From assembly GCA_051294375.1 (NCBI GenBank), contig CM119265.1, positions 26,015,748 to 26,079,747 of the forward strand: a stretch of 64,000 nucleotides of DNA, in the 5' to 3' direction. The first letter of the stretch is position 1; each line of letters begins with the position of its first letter. Source of the DNA: Paraspadella gotoi (Eukaryota > Chaetognatha). A model generated the notes under the pieces. It saw nothing but the letters and a program-made list of their open reading frames with translations. It did no database searches and was not told where the DNA came from. Shown here piece after piece: positions 22,467-35,425 of this stretch. Made by a program: the position numbers and the translations under genes.

Positions 22467-23796
22467 AACGGAGGGAGACGAAGAAATGGAAGTAAAAGGA
22501 AATCGACATAAAAGGGAGAAAAAAATAGAGAAAAAAAAGAAAAGGGAAAATGAAAAAGAAAAAAAAGTGGAAAAGTTTGGCGGAAACATAAGAACATAAA
22601 AGAAATGAGGTTGAAGGAGGAAAAAGCAATTTTAGACTTTTTGCTTGGAATAGGGTTTGAAGTCTAAAACTCAAAAGTGAAACGATTAAAAAAAATGGGA
22701 AAAAATTATGAAAACGAGAAAAGTTTAAAAAAATGTAAAACTAATTATAGGAAGCGGAGAAAAAACTTCAAATAAAATAAAGCATAAAAAAACTACCAAA
22801 TTGACAAGAGAAACTATAAAATACCAACTATACCAATTATCGATTACAAAATAAATAAAATAGTAAGAGACAAATACAGGGAAAAAATTAAAAAAAATGT
22901 TTTAAATGGGAATATAAAAAATTATGACATAAAAATTAGTATACATGTAAAGAATTGCAAAGATGACACATTTCATTAAAAATATTCACTTTCGGCTATT
23001 AAGAGTTTAGAGAAGGCGGCATATGCTTTTGTGACCGAGCCCGCAGGGAAAGCTGCCATTCCTGCCACTGTTGCAGAAGGTCGAGAGATCTGGAGGTGAT
23101 GCGTGGGACATCCGGCTTTTCGTAGAAAAAAACGAATAAAAATAAAAACAAAACAAAACAGACGGGAAACAGGAAAAAACAGAAACTAAAAAAAAAAACA
23201 GAAAACGAGAGAAATAGAAACAGAAAACGAAACAGAAAACAGAAACAGAAAACGAAACAGAAAACAAAAACAGAAAACGAAACAGGGAAACAGACTCAGG
23301 ATTTTCACAGACGCGAAATGAAAAGGAATTTCGCTCTAATCTCTTTTCCCCAGAATCTTCGACGCTGAAAGGGGAGATACAGTACAAAAGGTTTATCGCG
23401 TCTTTACGAGCATCGCCTGAAGAGGAGGGGCCGAATCGGGATACAGCGAAAACCGGTTTTATGGATGCTCGGCGCGCGGGTAATCGAAGTTGTGCCCCGT
23501 GAGTCAAAAACGTGTGGCGGTAATACGTGAGAAAAGAATTTGTTGGGATTATTATTAAATATTAAAAAGATTCGGCGTGTAAATACGATGAATTAATTAA
23601 AAAAGTGATAGTAAAAATTTATTTATTACTCGAAACAGAGTCGAAACATGTCTGTTTTTATGTCAAATAAAATCGTTGTTGAAACAAAAACAAATTCTCT
23701 TTTCTAATCTAATAATACAACGAAACGAAAGGCTGCTATCGAATACATAAATTTCGAAATTATAAACCATGTAAAATTCTGGCGCACCCTAACGGA
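21617..23796. other. AT-rich spacer
   Basis: CATGC repeats at 21970-21989, (GA)n-rich sequence at 22360-22475, A-rich sequence to 23000, and GAAACAGAAAAC-type repeats at 23150-23290. No gene is recognised. Confidence 0.5.
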
Positions 23797-24836
23797 TATT
23801 CAAGATGACAATTCAAAGTAACTTTTGCTTTTTCCATCAGGTTTTCATTCTTCAATACAATCATTCATACAAACCTTCTATCAATGCGGAATATCTCCCG
23901 GCGTCTATCAATGTAATGAACCGCGTATCAGTGTGCTTTAAGCCGCTGATTGCAAAGCAATCGGGGTGCATCAAACCAGAACGGAACCAACAGTGAAGCT
24001 GAGGGACAAACAGTTGGCCTCGTGACGCAGAAAGGGAATCAATTAAAAGCGGAGAAAGACGACGACGACGACGACGACGACGATGAGAATAACGACGACG
24101 ACGACGATGATGACTGCGACGATGACGAAGAGTACGATTGCGACGATGGCGATGATGACAGAGATGACAATTACGAAAATGATGACAAGGGCGATGACGT
24201 CAAAAACGACGATGTTGACGACGACGACGACGACGACGACGTTAAAGAAATAGAAAGGGAATGATGAAAATAAAATTAACGACAAATACGGGACAAAAGA
24301 CGAACTCGACGAAGAAGACGAGAACGACGAAGAAGAAGAATAAAAAACAAATGGCTAACGAGTGTTGAGCAAAGATCCAGATGTCGCTCTAGAGATGAAG
24401 TCTGGAACTAATTGCATTACTATAGTATTGTTAATTAACTGAATAGTAATTAGAAATGATTTCCCTTTTCGAAGGAAACCACGACGAACTGGTTTACTCG
24501 ATTTGATTAAAGGGATCAGTGTCATTGTCTGTGAGGTATTCACTGATGATTGCAGAATGGTGATTCGTGATTAGTGTATCACGACTCTCGTGAAGATTTT
24601 TGGTAAGAGAAAAGCGATTTACAAAAAAAATTTAAAACTAAGTTTAATGACGACAATCGCTGACGCTAAATGGTGAATTTGTTGATAAGTGAATTATGTC
24701 CTGTGATACGCCAATTTTCTGATACTATTCCGAGTTCAACTAAAAGAGAAACAACGACGACGACAACGACGACGACAACAACGACAACGACGCAGGCCTA
24801 CCAAAAAAAGGCATTGAATACGAAGTCGTATCCGAG

Positions 24837-24875
<39 letters not shown>

Positions 24876-25688
24876 TCTCGACTTGTTTCTCTCTTTTCGA
24901 TTCTGCATCACAATCGAGAGGGAGAAATGGGCGTGGCCCGAGGGGAGAAGGGAGGTAAAGGAGGAAAGAGAAAGAGAGGAAAGGGAGTAAAGGCAGGAAG
25001 GGATGGAAAGAGAAGGCAGGGAGGAAAGAAAGGAAAGGGAGGAAAGAGAGAGAAATGGAGGAAAGGGAAAAAGGAAAAAAGGCAGGAAAAGGATGAAAAA
25101 GAAGAGAAAAGGAAAGGAAGGAAAGAGAGAGAAATGGAGGAAAGGAAAAAAGAAAAAAGACAGGAAACGGATGAAAAAGAAGAGAAAAGGAAAGGAAGGA
25201 ATGATAAAAATGGCAGAAAGGTCGAAAAAGGAAAAGGATGAGGAAGGGAAGGACAATAAATAGAGTAAGAAAAAAAAGGAGGAAAAGGAAAGAAAGGAAA
25301 GTTAAACGAGAAAGGAAAGGGAGAAAAAAGAGAGAAATTGGCTGAGAAAAAGAAAGTTTGAAAGGACAGAATGAGAGAAGAGATAAAGAAAGCGTGGGTA
25401 AAGCCAAAAAACGGATTTAGTTAGTGAAGACTTGGAACCAAAACGACAGTCTGGATTAGAAGGAAAGGAAAAGAAAGAAGGCAGGAGAAAAAGCAAGAAG
25501 GGAGGAAAGAAAGAAGGAAAGGAAAAAAAGGAAAGAGAAGAGGAAGTATCTGTTGGAGCAAAAGAAAGGAAATAAAAAAAAGATTTTTTACGAGAAGAAA
25601 AGACTAAGAAAGACTAACGATTCTTAAGTTAAGTGGGAACAATACCAGAAGGAAACGAGATTTAAATAAGTAACGAGGGAGAGGGAGA

Positions 25689-26045
25689 NNNNNNNNNNNN
25701 NNNNNNNNNNNNNNNNNNNNNNNNNNNNNNNNNNNNNNNNNNNNNNNNNNNNNNNNNNNNNNNNNNNNNNNNNNNNNNNNNNNNNNNNNNNNNNNNNNNN
25801 NNNNNNNNNNNNNNNNNNNNNNNNNNNNNNNNNNNNNNNNNNNNNNNNNNNNNNNNNNNNNNNNNNNNNNNNNNNNNNNNNNNNNNNNNNNNNNNNNNNN
25901 NNNNNNNNNNNNNNNNNNNNNNNNNNNNNNNNNNNNNNNNNNNNNNNNNNNNNNNNNNNNNNNNNNNNNNNNNNNNNNNNNNNNNNNNNNNNNNNNNNNN
26001 NNNNNNNNNNNNNNNNNNNNNNNNNNNNNNNNNNNNNNNNNNNNN
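25689..26045. other. Assembly gap, 357 N
   Basis: Corresponding noisy sequence is present at about 29410-30160 in version B. Confidence 0.95.
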
Positions 26046-26093
26046 GCCGCGACATTTTTTTTTGCTTTTACTTTGAATATCTGCCGCCGCCGC

Positions 26094-26230
26094 CTAAGCA
26101 ATCCCCGAATATACTGCCGCAACCCCTGCAGCAAACGCCCCACCGCAGCCACCGCAGCCGCCTCCGCCGCCACCGACGCGGCGGCCGCTTTTACGGAAGC
26201 CGCGTTGGAGGAAAACAGCATCGTTAGCAT
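26094..26230 (-). CDS. Candidate terminal exon, minus strand
   Basis: Read from 26230 leftward after ...GGAATCAG, the frame beginning AT|GCT encodes NDAVFLQRGFRKSGRR, then a Gly/Cys-rich run, and ends at TAG (26094-26096). Its phase fits the phase-1 donor of the exon at 44745-45156, giving an intact reading frame into a stop. The other open frame from the same point (MLTMLFSSNAASVK, Ala-rich) runs into the gap. The acceptor lacks a pyrimidine tract and the intron would be 18.5 kb, much of it assembly duplication. It may simply be GC-rich non-coding sequence. Confidence 0.25.
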
Positions 26231-26513
26231 CTGATTCCTTTTATTGCATCACAGGCGACGACAATCACAACAAACTTCACAACAAACTTCTCAACGAACT
26301 TCACAACAATCACAACACTTCTCCCGTCGTCGTCGTCGTCGCCGAGAGCATTCACCTCTTCTTTTTTTGTCTCTTCACGATCCTCACTATTCACCATCTC
26401 ACTTATGCAATTGTTTTCACAACTGCGTTGGGTCAGTGGTCATGATTCACCCCTCAAATTTACCAGCCGTTCACAGCCCAAACTAGAGCGACTCACATCT
26501 CAACTCGACCGCA

Positions 26514-26518
<5 letters not shown>

Positions 26519-26571
<53 letters not shown>
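26519..26571. repeat. (CT)n microsatellite
   Basis: Pure CT dinucleotides. Noisy counterparts at 30703-30780 and 39247-39324. Confidence 0.95.
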
Positions 26572-26575
<4 letters not shown>

Positions 26576-29500
26576 AAAATTTTCAACTTTTAAAAAGAAA
26601 ACTTAAACTTTTAAGATTTATTAGTAATTTTCATGTTAATCACGAATCTAGATAAAAACTAAAACCAAAAACAAAACAGAACAATTAAACATAACAAAAC
26701 AGAAAAAAACTAAACAAAACGAAAAAATACAAAACGAACAAAAACAAGCAAAACAAACAAAACAAAAGCAAAAACTTCTCCCAAAAAACTTCCTCTTTCT
26801 CGCAGGATGGAAATCATGAGACCGGTCATAGATTATCCTAGTTAAGCCTCTGCACACCGAGGCTTAATCGCCCGCGTTATATTCAAGGATGACATTCAAA
26901 GTAACTGGGGGCTGATCCATTCGGTTTCATTCTTTTGCAATACAACATTGTTCATACAATCCTTCTATCGATGGCGGCGTACGAATTATCCTCCCTGCCC
27001 GGCGTTCTATCAAGTAATTTAATGAAGGGTAGTTCAGAGATGCTTCTCTTTATTTAAGCCGCTGATGCAATAGCAATCGGGGTCGGGTTCATCCTCCAAA
27101 CCAGAACGGAACCAACATACAGTCGTGAGCGAGGGGACAAAAACAGTTAGTGGCCCTCGTGACGCAGAAAGGTGGAATCAAATTTTAAAAATAAAAAGCG
27201 GAGGAGACACCCGACGACGACGACACGAGAAATACGACGAAGACGACGATATGACCTGGACGAATGACGAAATTCGGATTGGCGACCGATTGCGGATGAT
27301 GACAGAACGATGACAATTACGAGAAATGATGACTAAGGGCGGATGACGAATGATTAGGCGAAGATGAATGCATACAACGACGACCGTCACAAGACGACGA
27401 TGTTTGTCGGACGACGACGGACCCGACTGACCCGTTGAAGATAATAGAAACGGGGGGAATGATGAAAATAAAATACACGAATTAACGGACAAATACCGGA
27501 CAAAAAGTTACGGAACGCTCGAACCGAAGGGTGCAAGGCGACCATCCACGAAAGAAACAGAGAAACCGACACGACGAAGAAAGTAAGAAAGAAATAAAAC
27601 CACCCCAAATGCGCGGCTAACGGATGTGCTGACTGGAGTTTGCAGCCAAAGATCCAGATGCTTTTCGCTCTAGAGACATGAAAACAAAAGGTCTATGTTG
27701 GGGGGGAACTAATTTGCATTACAATAGTATTGTAATTTAACTGTAAATATAATTAGAAAAAATGATTTCCCTTTTTCGAAGAAACCACTGAACGAACTGG
27801 TTATACTTCTCGCATTTGAAATTTTAACGGCACAGTGTTCATTGTCTTATGATGGTATCACTGATGATTGACCCAAGATGGTGATTCGTGATTTAGTGTA
27901 TCACGACGTCTTCTGTGAAAATTTTTCGGTAGAGAAATGCGAGTTTACAAAAAAAACTTTGTCAACTTAAGTTTAATGACCGACACATCACTGACGCTAA
28001 ATGGTGAATTGTGGGTGACGTGGATTTATTGGTCCGTGCATACGCGAATTTATCTGATAACTTTCGAGTTCAACTAAAAGAGCAACAACGACAAACGACA
28101 ACGTAACGCAGGTCCTACAAAAAAAGGCATTGAAACGAAGTACGTTCCCGGACGGACGACGACGACGACGACGACGCTACTTGGTTTCTACTCTGTTTCG
28201 ATCTGCATCACCAATCGAGGAGGGGAAAAATGCGTTGAGCCCGAGGAGAAGGGAGTAAAGGTAGGGAAAGAGAAGAGAGGAATATGAGAGGCAGGAAAGG
28301 CATGAAAGAGAAGCAGCGGAGGAGGATACAAGGACATGCTAAGGAAAGGTGAGAAAAAGAAGAAGAAAAAGAGGAGAGGAAGCAAGAAAGCATAGGAGAC
28401 CAGCCCGACAGAGAGAAAGAATAGGAGGAAAGTCATCACATCTCAACTACTATATCAGGAGAAAGACGGAAATCGGAAGAGGGGAAAGGAAGGAAAGAGA
28501 GGAGAAAGAGGAAAAGTTGGAAAAAAGGAAAAAAGGGAAAAAAAGGCAGGGTGGAAAAGGATGAAAAAAAAGAAGAGGAAAAGGAACAAAACTAGAGAAA
28601 GGAGAGAATGGAAAGAATGATAAAAAAAAAATGCAGAAAACGGTTTCGAAAAAGACAAGGACTGAGGAGGACGGAAATTGGAAACGAAGAAAAGAAAAAC
28701 TAATACAATTAAATAAGAAAAAAAAAAAAAAGAGAGGAAAAGGAAAAGGAAGGCGAAAGCGATAAACGGACGAAAAAGGAAAGGGAGAAAAAAAAAAAAA
28801 AGAAAAAAATGAGAGAAAAAGGAAGTTTTTAAAGGATGAAGAAAAGAAGAGGAGAGATAAAGTCAAAGCGTGGGTGGTTTTCACTGTTAAGATCAAGACT
28901 AACCGGACCACGCCACCGCGGGCCTCGGATTTACGCTTATATTTATAGTGAAGCACCAGTATGCGTGTTTGGTAACAATAATCACCTCTAGAAACGGGAC
29001 AGCACTTCTTACCATGATTTCTGGCAATTAGACAGGGAAAAAAGAAAAGAGGAGAAAAAGGAACAGGAGGGCGAAGAAAAAGGAGAGAGATGAAGAGGAA
29101 GAATAGAGGGACAGCACAGCACAGGAACGAGGAGGGAAAGAGTCAGGAGAAAAAAGCACGAAGAGAGACAAGAAAAAAAAAAGGTAAAGGGAAAAGGAAG
29201 GAAGAGAGAAGAGAGCGATAGTAACTTTAGAGCTGAGCTAAAGAAAGGAAATTTAAAAAGAAAATTTATAATGATTATTTTTTTACGAGCAAGAGAGAAG
29301 AAGACTAAGTGAAAGAAAAAGACTCACATCTTAAGTTTAAGTCAGGGAACAAAAATACCAGAAGGAAACGAGATTTAAATAAAGTTAACCGAGACGGCAC
29401 GAGGGAGAAGAGAGAGAGATGTGACGGAAGAAAGGACAAAAACTAAGGAGAGGAAAACATGAGAGAGGGGGAGGGAAAGAGGGAAAAGGAGAACAAAGCG

Positions 29501-30973
29501 CCGAAAACAAGAGGAAGAGAAGGCGAGGAGAGGAAGAAAAAAGAAGAGGAGAGGGGGGAACGGGAAAAGAGAGAGGGAGAAGCGAGACGAGCGAGGAGTA
29601 ATGAGAACGGAAAAAGAAGAGAGAGAGAAGAGAGAGGCGGAGAGACGAAGAAGAACAGAGGAGACCATGAGGAGAGTCATATAAGAGAGCCGAAACGTGA
29701 TGAGAGAGAGAGAGAGAACCATGGACGGGACTTCGTAGATGAGCAGAGAGAGAGATGGAAGCATAGAGGCGGGGACGATGAGGAGATAGAGATGAGAAGC
29801 GCAGAGAACGAGAGAACTTGAAAGATGTGAATGAGAGATGAAGAGTCGATGAAGCGCGGGAGAACGGAGAGCAGGAGACGAAGACGAAGCCGGCGAGAGG
29901 AGAGAGAACTGAGAGAGGAGCGGAACGAGAAGACAGACATAGAGGGGGAAAAGAGAGATGTCTAACAGGGGACACGAGATAAGATGTACTTATAATATAT
30001 GAGCAAACATCAGAAGAATTACTAAAAGTTAGAATACCAACAAATTCGTCGCCATGACCGACGATTTTATTATATTATTGGACTATATGAACTAAAAATA
30101 ATAATGAATCTGAGCAACCGCCATCAGCAATACAAAAAAAACACAGATCTAAATATTACGGTCTGACCCGCAACGCCCGACTCAGGCAGATAGCCAAGAC
30201 CGCTGCCTCCACCCGCATAGCTCCCACAACGCTCGTAGCCTGCACGAGCTCCAGGCCCCGCCAACCGACGCGCGTTTCCGTCTCGGGCAGAGCTACGTCC
30301 TGCCTTTTACGGAAAGGCCGTCGTTGACAGGAAAACAGCGCATTTCCGTTTGGAGCATCTGATTCCTTTTTGCCATTCTACAAGCGAGCGGACGAAATCC
30401 ACATACCAAAACTTCACAACGAACTTCACAAAACAATCACTACACTTCTCCCGTCCGTGACCGTCCGTCGTCGTCGCCAGAAGAAGCATCCGATTGCAGC
30501 TAGCAGAGTGATCCCGGATGAGCATTCACTCTTCTTTTTTTGTCTCTTCACGATCCTCACCATTCACTATTCTCCACTTATGCAATTGTTTTCACAACCT
30601 GCGTGTTGGTCAGGTGGTCATGATTCCCCTTCAGATTTTTACCCACCGTTCACAGCCCAAACTAGAGCGACTCACATCTTCAATCTCGAACACCGCAAAT
30701 TCTTATCTCTCTCTCATCTCTCTCCTCTCTCTCTCTTGCTCTCTCTCTCTCTCTACTCTCTCTCTTTCCTCTCTCTCTCTGGTTTTAAAATTTCAACTTT
30801 AAAAAAAAAAACTTTAAAAATTTTAAAGATTTATTTAGTAATTTTACATATCCTTTTGTTAATCACGAATCTCAGATAAAACTAAAAACCAAAAAAAAAC
30901 AGAACAATAAACATAACAAAACCCGAACAAAACGAAAACAAAACGCAAAACAAATGGTTTGAGCAAACAAATG

Positions 30974-32642
30974 ATCGGATCTGCCTACGATAATTAATTA
31001 ATTAATTGATTAATTAATAATTTAATTAATAGATTAACTATTAATTAATTAAAGATTAATTAATTAATTAATTTAATTAATAGGATTAATTATAAATTAT
31101 ATTCAGCTTGTCTTCATCGATGTCCTTTATTAAATTGAGTTTCAGGACAGTTATTAAATGTTTTATTTACATTTATCAAAACAAACAAATAATCCTCTAA
31201 TTAATCGAAGCCAGGCGGCGCACAAGTCCCGTCCTGTTCTCGATTTTTTTTTCGGTTTAGCTTTCTGCGTCTCGCTTTTTTGCAATCATGGCACTTTCTG
31301 AAAGTGTGTGATATCATAGGGAGTTGAATTTTCATATGATGGCTTCTAAATCATCAAGATTCTTTTACAAATTCTCATGTTTCAGTACAATATTGTTATT
31401 TGTTTATGTGTTTATTTACCAAAACAAAAAACGTTTTTTAATTTTCTATAGCGCTTCTCTCTCTCTCTTTTCTTCCGCACTGCTTCTTCTAAAAAGAGTT
31501 CCGCTCTGCCTTTTGCGTCCTGTGTCAGCCTATCTTTTCTCTCTCTCCTCTCTCTCTCTTCTCTCTTTTTTTTTTTACAAAAAATTTTTTTAGATATAAG
31601 TGCGGCTTCACTATATAATATATATAAAAACGATTGTATATTCAGGGCTGCGAAACCCGGGTTTCCTTTGGTTTATTAGTTACAATAGCTCACGCTACGT
31701 GCCGGTTGCTTCCTATATAGTACGGCCTGATTTCTATGTCAGAGTAGAAATTTGCTCTAGAGGGCTTCTCTCATCTCTCTGCTCATCTTTTAATTATTTT
31801 TATATATGTTTTCTTTCTCTTTTTCTCGTCAGCGGCTCTCTCTCTCTCTCTCTTTTTCCCTCTCTTCTTCTATGTCTCTCTTGTCTCTGCTTGTCTGTTT
31901 TGTCTGTTTTTGTCCCTATCTGTCCGATTTCTTCATTATTTTGTTTTTGAAAAATTCTCGATTATTTTTTTCCTTCAAAAAAGGCTTTTTTATGTATTTC
32001 CATTTATTTCTTCTTTTTCAAATACAAAATCCCATATTTTCATCCGAGATTTTCGCTGGAATTTATTCTCTTTCTTTCTCTCCTCTCTCTTCTCTTTCCC
32101 TCTCTCTTCTTTCTTTCTCTCTCTCGTCTTTTCTTTCTTCTCTCTCTCTCTCTCCTCTCTCTCGTCTCTCTCTCTCTCCTCTTTCTTCTCTCTCTCTCTC
32201 TCTCTCCTCTCTCTTTCACTCATACACGCATATTTGTTTGTTTTATTGACATCATCCGCCATCAATGAATGACAAGTCCATCGCATCCAATGTTAATGAC
32301 AATCCATCGCCATCACTGAATGACTATCTCACAGCAGTGAATGACTATATCGCATCAATAATTGATTATCAATCGAATCAATAATCAGATTCCATTACAT
32401 CAATACATACTATTACATTCGAATCAATTGGTATTACCTCAATCAATTTACTAGTACATCAACAATTCGTATATCGCATGATTCCATTCGTTTTTTTCCG
32501 GTTATTCTTTTTCCATTAATTTTCTATGGATAGCTGGGCTCTGGCTCGATCTTGAGTCTTTAGTTTTTTTATTTATGTCGTCCTCTCTTCTCTCTCTCTC
32601 TCACTTCTCTCTCTTTCTCTCTCACTCTCTCTTCTCTCTCTC

Positions 32643-32677
<35 letters not shown>

Positions 32678-33981
32678 TTTATGCAATAGCGACGAAACCT
32701 TATGCTTTTAAGATTTATTTTTTTAACTTGCATCATTTTTTCAACTTGCATAATTTGATCAACTTGCATTCCGTCAAAACTTGTATATCTAGCTTCTTCA
32801 CTCACTTTCCTACCGGCTCACAAAAATTTGCATCTCAAATCTCATCATGGGTTAACAATAAATAAAAAAAGATTTCAAGTAAATGCTTGACTCATATTTT
32901 TTTCATTTAAAAACTCATTGTTCCACTGGTTACGTGTTCCACTTGAAACTATATCAAGCTTGTTCATAACGTTTTCCTACCCACACACAAAATTTCACTC
33001 AATCTTATCCATCCAATTATTGATACATTGGAGGTATTTTATTGGTTGAAATAAGGAAAAGATTTTTAGTAAATCGACTTATGTTTTTTTCATTTTAACT
33101 AATTTCCACTCATACGACTTCCATCGAAATTTTTATATCCAGCTTTATCAGCACACTTTCTACCCCCCACACAACAAAATTTAATTCCAATCCAACCAGC
33201 AATCACGGAGTTATTGGGAGCTTTCTTGCGCTAAGATGGGCACGGATGGATGGATTGATTGACTAACTTAATTAATTATTGATTAACTTTATTTACTAAA
33301 TTGATTAAATAACTGAATTAATTATTTGATTTATTAATACATTCCTGCAGATACATTTAATATAAAGGAAAAAGACAGCAGAATCAATTAGTAAACAGGT
33401 TTTTGTTTTTTCCATTAAACTCAATTTCCACTCAAACTATGTCCATCGAAACTGATTTCCTTGTTCAATCACACACTTTCTCTACCCACATACAAAATTC
33501 CAAGCGTCAATCAGTCCCACTCCACTCATGAGCAATTGTGTTGTTCAAATAAGTGAAATGATATTTTTTTTTTTTTTCTCCATTTAACTCATTTCCACAT
33601 CGGACGATTCATCGAAACTTTAAGTATCCAGCTGCAATCACACACTTACCTATCCACACACAAATTTCATTTAAATCCATCCATCCAATCACGAGTTAAT
33701 GGTGTTTTTTGCTAAGGTGGGACGGCACGGGACGACGCACGGAACGCCACGGACGGCGGCACGACGGACGGACGGACAGGACAGGTAGGCTGGAGACGTT
33801 ATTACCGGAACATCATTTTTTTTCAATAATTTATCATTAATTCGAGTGTTACTGACATGATTTATGAAGATGCTGTGCCGACAATATTGAGGGGGCGTTC
33901 GGGACCGACGGACCGAAAAGTTGAGTTTATAAAAAGTGCAGGTTTATAGAGTACGCGGATCTGCCTGATAGCAGATCCGAT
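30974..33981. mobile_element. Candidate 3.0 kb insertion with 11-base inverted ends
   Basis: Present in versions B and C but absent from the clean version A, which runs straight across near 26700-26740. The ends are ATCGGATCTGC (30974-30984) and its exact reverse complement GCAGATCCGAT (33971-33981). Inside are TTAATTAA arrays (30990-31100), CT-rich tracts, CATCAATGAATGAC-type repeats (32250-32460) and a 168-base tandem array. There is no transposase-like frame. A clear target duplication is not seen, which the read noise may hide. Confidence 0.45.
32720..33720. repeat. 168-base tandem repeat array
   Basis: Five diverged units anchored on (C)ACACACAAAATTTCA at about 32814, 32980, 33170, 33486 and 33654. 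Spacings are 168, 190, 316 and 168. Each unit has TTTTTTTCATTTAACTCATTT, CCATCGAAACTT and TCCATCCAATCACGAG words. The long spacing reflects an ATTA-rich insert. The array ends in a GGAC-rich stretch (33720-33785). Confidence 0.75.
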
Positions 33982-34691
33982 AAAAATACAAAACAAACTA
34001 AAAAAAACAAACAACAAACAAAACCCAAACCAAAACTTCTCCAAGAAACTTCCTTCTTTCCCGCAGGACGGAAATCATGAGACCGGTCATAGATTATCTA
34101 GTTAAGCCTCTGCACACCGAGGTTTAATCGCCCCGCCGTTAACCTTCAACCACCCCGAGGCCTTAATCATTTCGTGTCGTTTTATTGGAACAGAAAGAAA
34201 AAGAACGTTTGCGACTTCGTTAAACATTTTTTGGTATTGCCACTGTTGCCAGTGCTGCGTCGGTCTTCATCCTCCATAATAGTTGTCTGTTCGTCGTCGT
34301 CGGTTATTCGTCGTCCGTTCGTCATCTTTCATAATTGCGAAATGTCGTTGTCGTTTCGTCGTTCTCGTCGTCGTCCCGTGTCGTCGTCGGTCTTCGTCGT
34401 CGTCGTCAGGTCCGGTTCGTCTCTCCCCAAATTCTGCTTTTTTTTCGCTGACGACAGCAAATTTTGACCGATTCGTCCGTTTGTCAAAGAGAATCCCCTC
34501 CCGAGATGGAGAAAGGGAAACCTCGTCGTCGGTCGTTCTTCTGTTGTCGTCGTCATCCTAGTCGTCGTCATGTTTTTCGTCGTCGTCATCTATCGTCGTC
34601 GTCGTCGTTTGTCGTCGTTCATCCTAGTCGCTCGTCATGTTCGTTTCGTCGTCGTCGTTTGTCTTCGTCATCCTCAGCTCGTCGTTCCTGT

Positions 34692-34722
<31 letters not shown>

Positions 34723-35250
34723 CCCTTCTCGTGCCTTTATCCTGGCATTTCTGTGATTGTCATTCGTCATAATTCCAGTCGAGGGATAAAATTGGGTGAT
34801 TGCACAGAAAAATTCGCAAATGGGGCGGTTGGCCTTCAGTTGTTATGGGGTCTTGATTTGAGCTTTATTGCAATAAAAAGAGTTCACGTAATACTTTGGC
34901 TCAAAGTTATTAGTGATCACGTCAACTGGCTTTGATAACCGAATAGAGTTAAAATGTTTAAATCAGAGTTTAAAAGGTAATGAGGCTATGAGAAAAACTA
35001 ATTTTTTTAGTAGAGAAGATTGGACTTTTATGGAAAAAAACTTTACTAGTTTACAACTTTAGTTATATTGTTAGTTTATCTATTGCTTCTTTGTATTCTT
35101 TTATTCATCTATCTATTCTATCTATCATATCTTATCTATCTATCTATCTATTCTATCTATCGATCTACTATCATCTATCTATCTTTCTATCTAGTCTATC
35201 TATCTGTTCTGTCTATTATCTATTCATTTGTTCTTATTCAATATTTCTCT

Positions 35251-35275
35251 NNNNNNNNNNNNNNNNNNNNNNNNN
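35251..35275. other. Zero-length assembly gap (25 N)
   Basis: The same position in version C (43794-43801) reads straight through with no missing sequence, so these 25 N represent no real bases. Confidence 0.85.
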
Positions 35276-35425
35276 TTTTTTTCAGATAAAAGTAGCGATT
35301 TCTTGTTTTCCACAGATGGCGGATTCTTTCCCCTTAAGAATCGAAGCTTTGATTCGACAGAAAATTCGCGGGAAATGAGTGGAAAAGCCGAGTCAGGCAA
35401 AACAGAGAGAGAGAGAGAGAGAGTA
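35276..35425. other. Clean 150-base contig between the two noisy copies
   Basis: A cleaner version of 43797-43945 ending in a (GA)n run. Version C starts immediately after it, at the same base at which version B starts after 26879. Confidence 0.8.

Larger units (their letters stand above)
23797..26870. repeat. Triplicated locus, clean version (A)
   Basis: This stretch is the low-noise counterpart of 26880-30970 plus 33982-34150, and again of 35426 onward. Shared landmarks in order: AAGCCGCTGAT, AGAACGGAACCAACA, CTCGTGACGCAGAAAGG, (GAC)n arrays at 24058-24245 and 24755-24875, a purine-rich block to 25680, a 357-N gap (25689-26045), the TTTTACGGAA block near 26190, (CT)n at 26519-26571, and GGAAATCATGAGACCGGTC near 26810. 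Asp-rich frames come from the GAC triplets. Confidence 0.85.
26880..35250. repeat. Triplicated locus, noisy version (B)
   Basis: Appears identical to 35424-43794 at a fixed offset of 8544: every open frame in one recurs unchanged in the other. Against the clean version at 23797-26870 it has frequent single-base insertions, typical of raw single-molecule reads. It extends beyond the clean version to cover 34150-35250, which includes (CGT)n arrays (34265-34725) and a TATC-type array (35105-35215). No coding exon is supported; low-complexity frames are reading-frame noise. Confidence 0.9.

Noticed and set aside
23950-24264. Asp-rich frame ending in a stop
   Set aside because: Generated by GAC/GAT triplets; it is broken in the noisy versions and has no conserved flank.
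24736-25407. 223-codon minus-strand Phe/Ser/Leu frame
   Set aside because: Translation of purine-rich low-complexity DNA; no domain.
29385-29975. 196-codon minus-strand Ser-rich frame, present twice
   Set aside because: Its duplication follows from the 8544-base assembly repeat, and the sequence is GAGAGA-derived low complexity.
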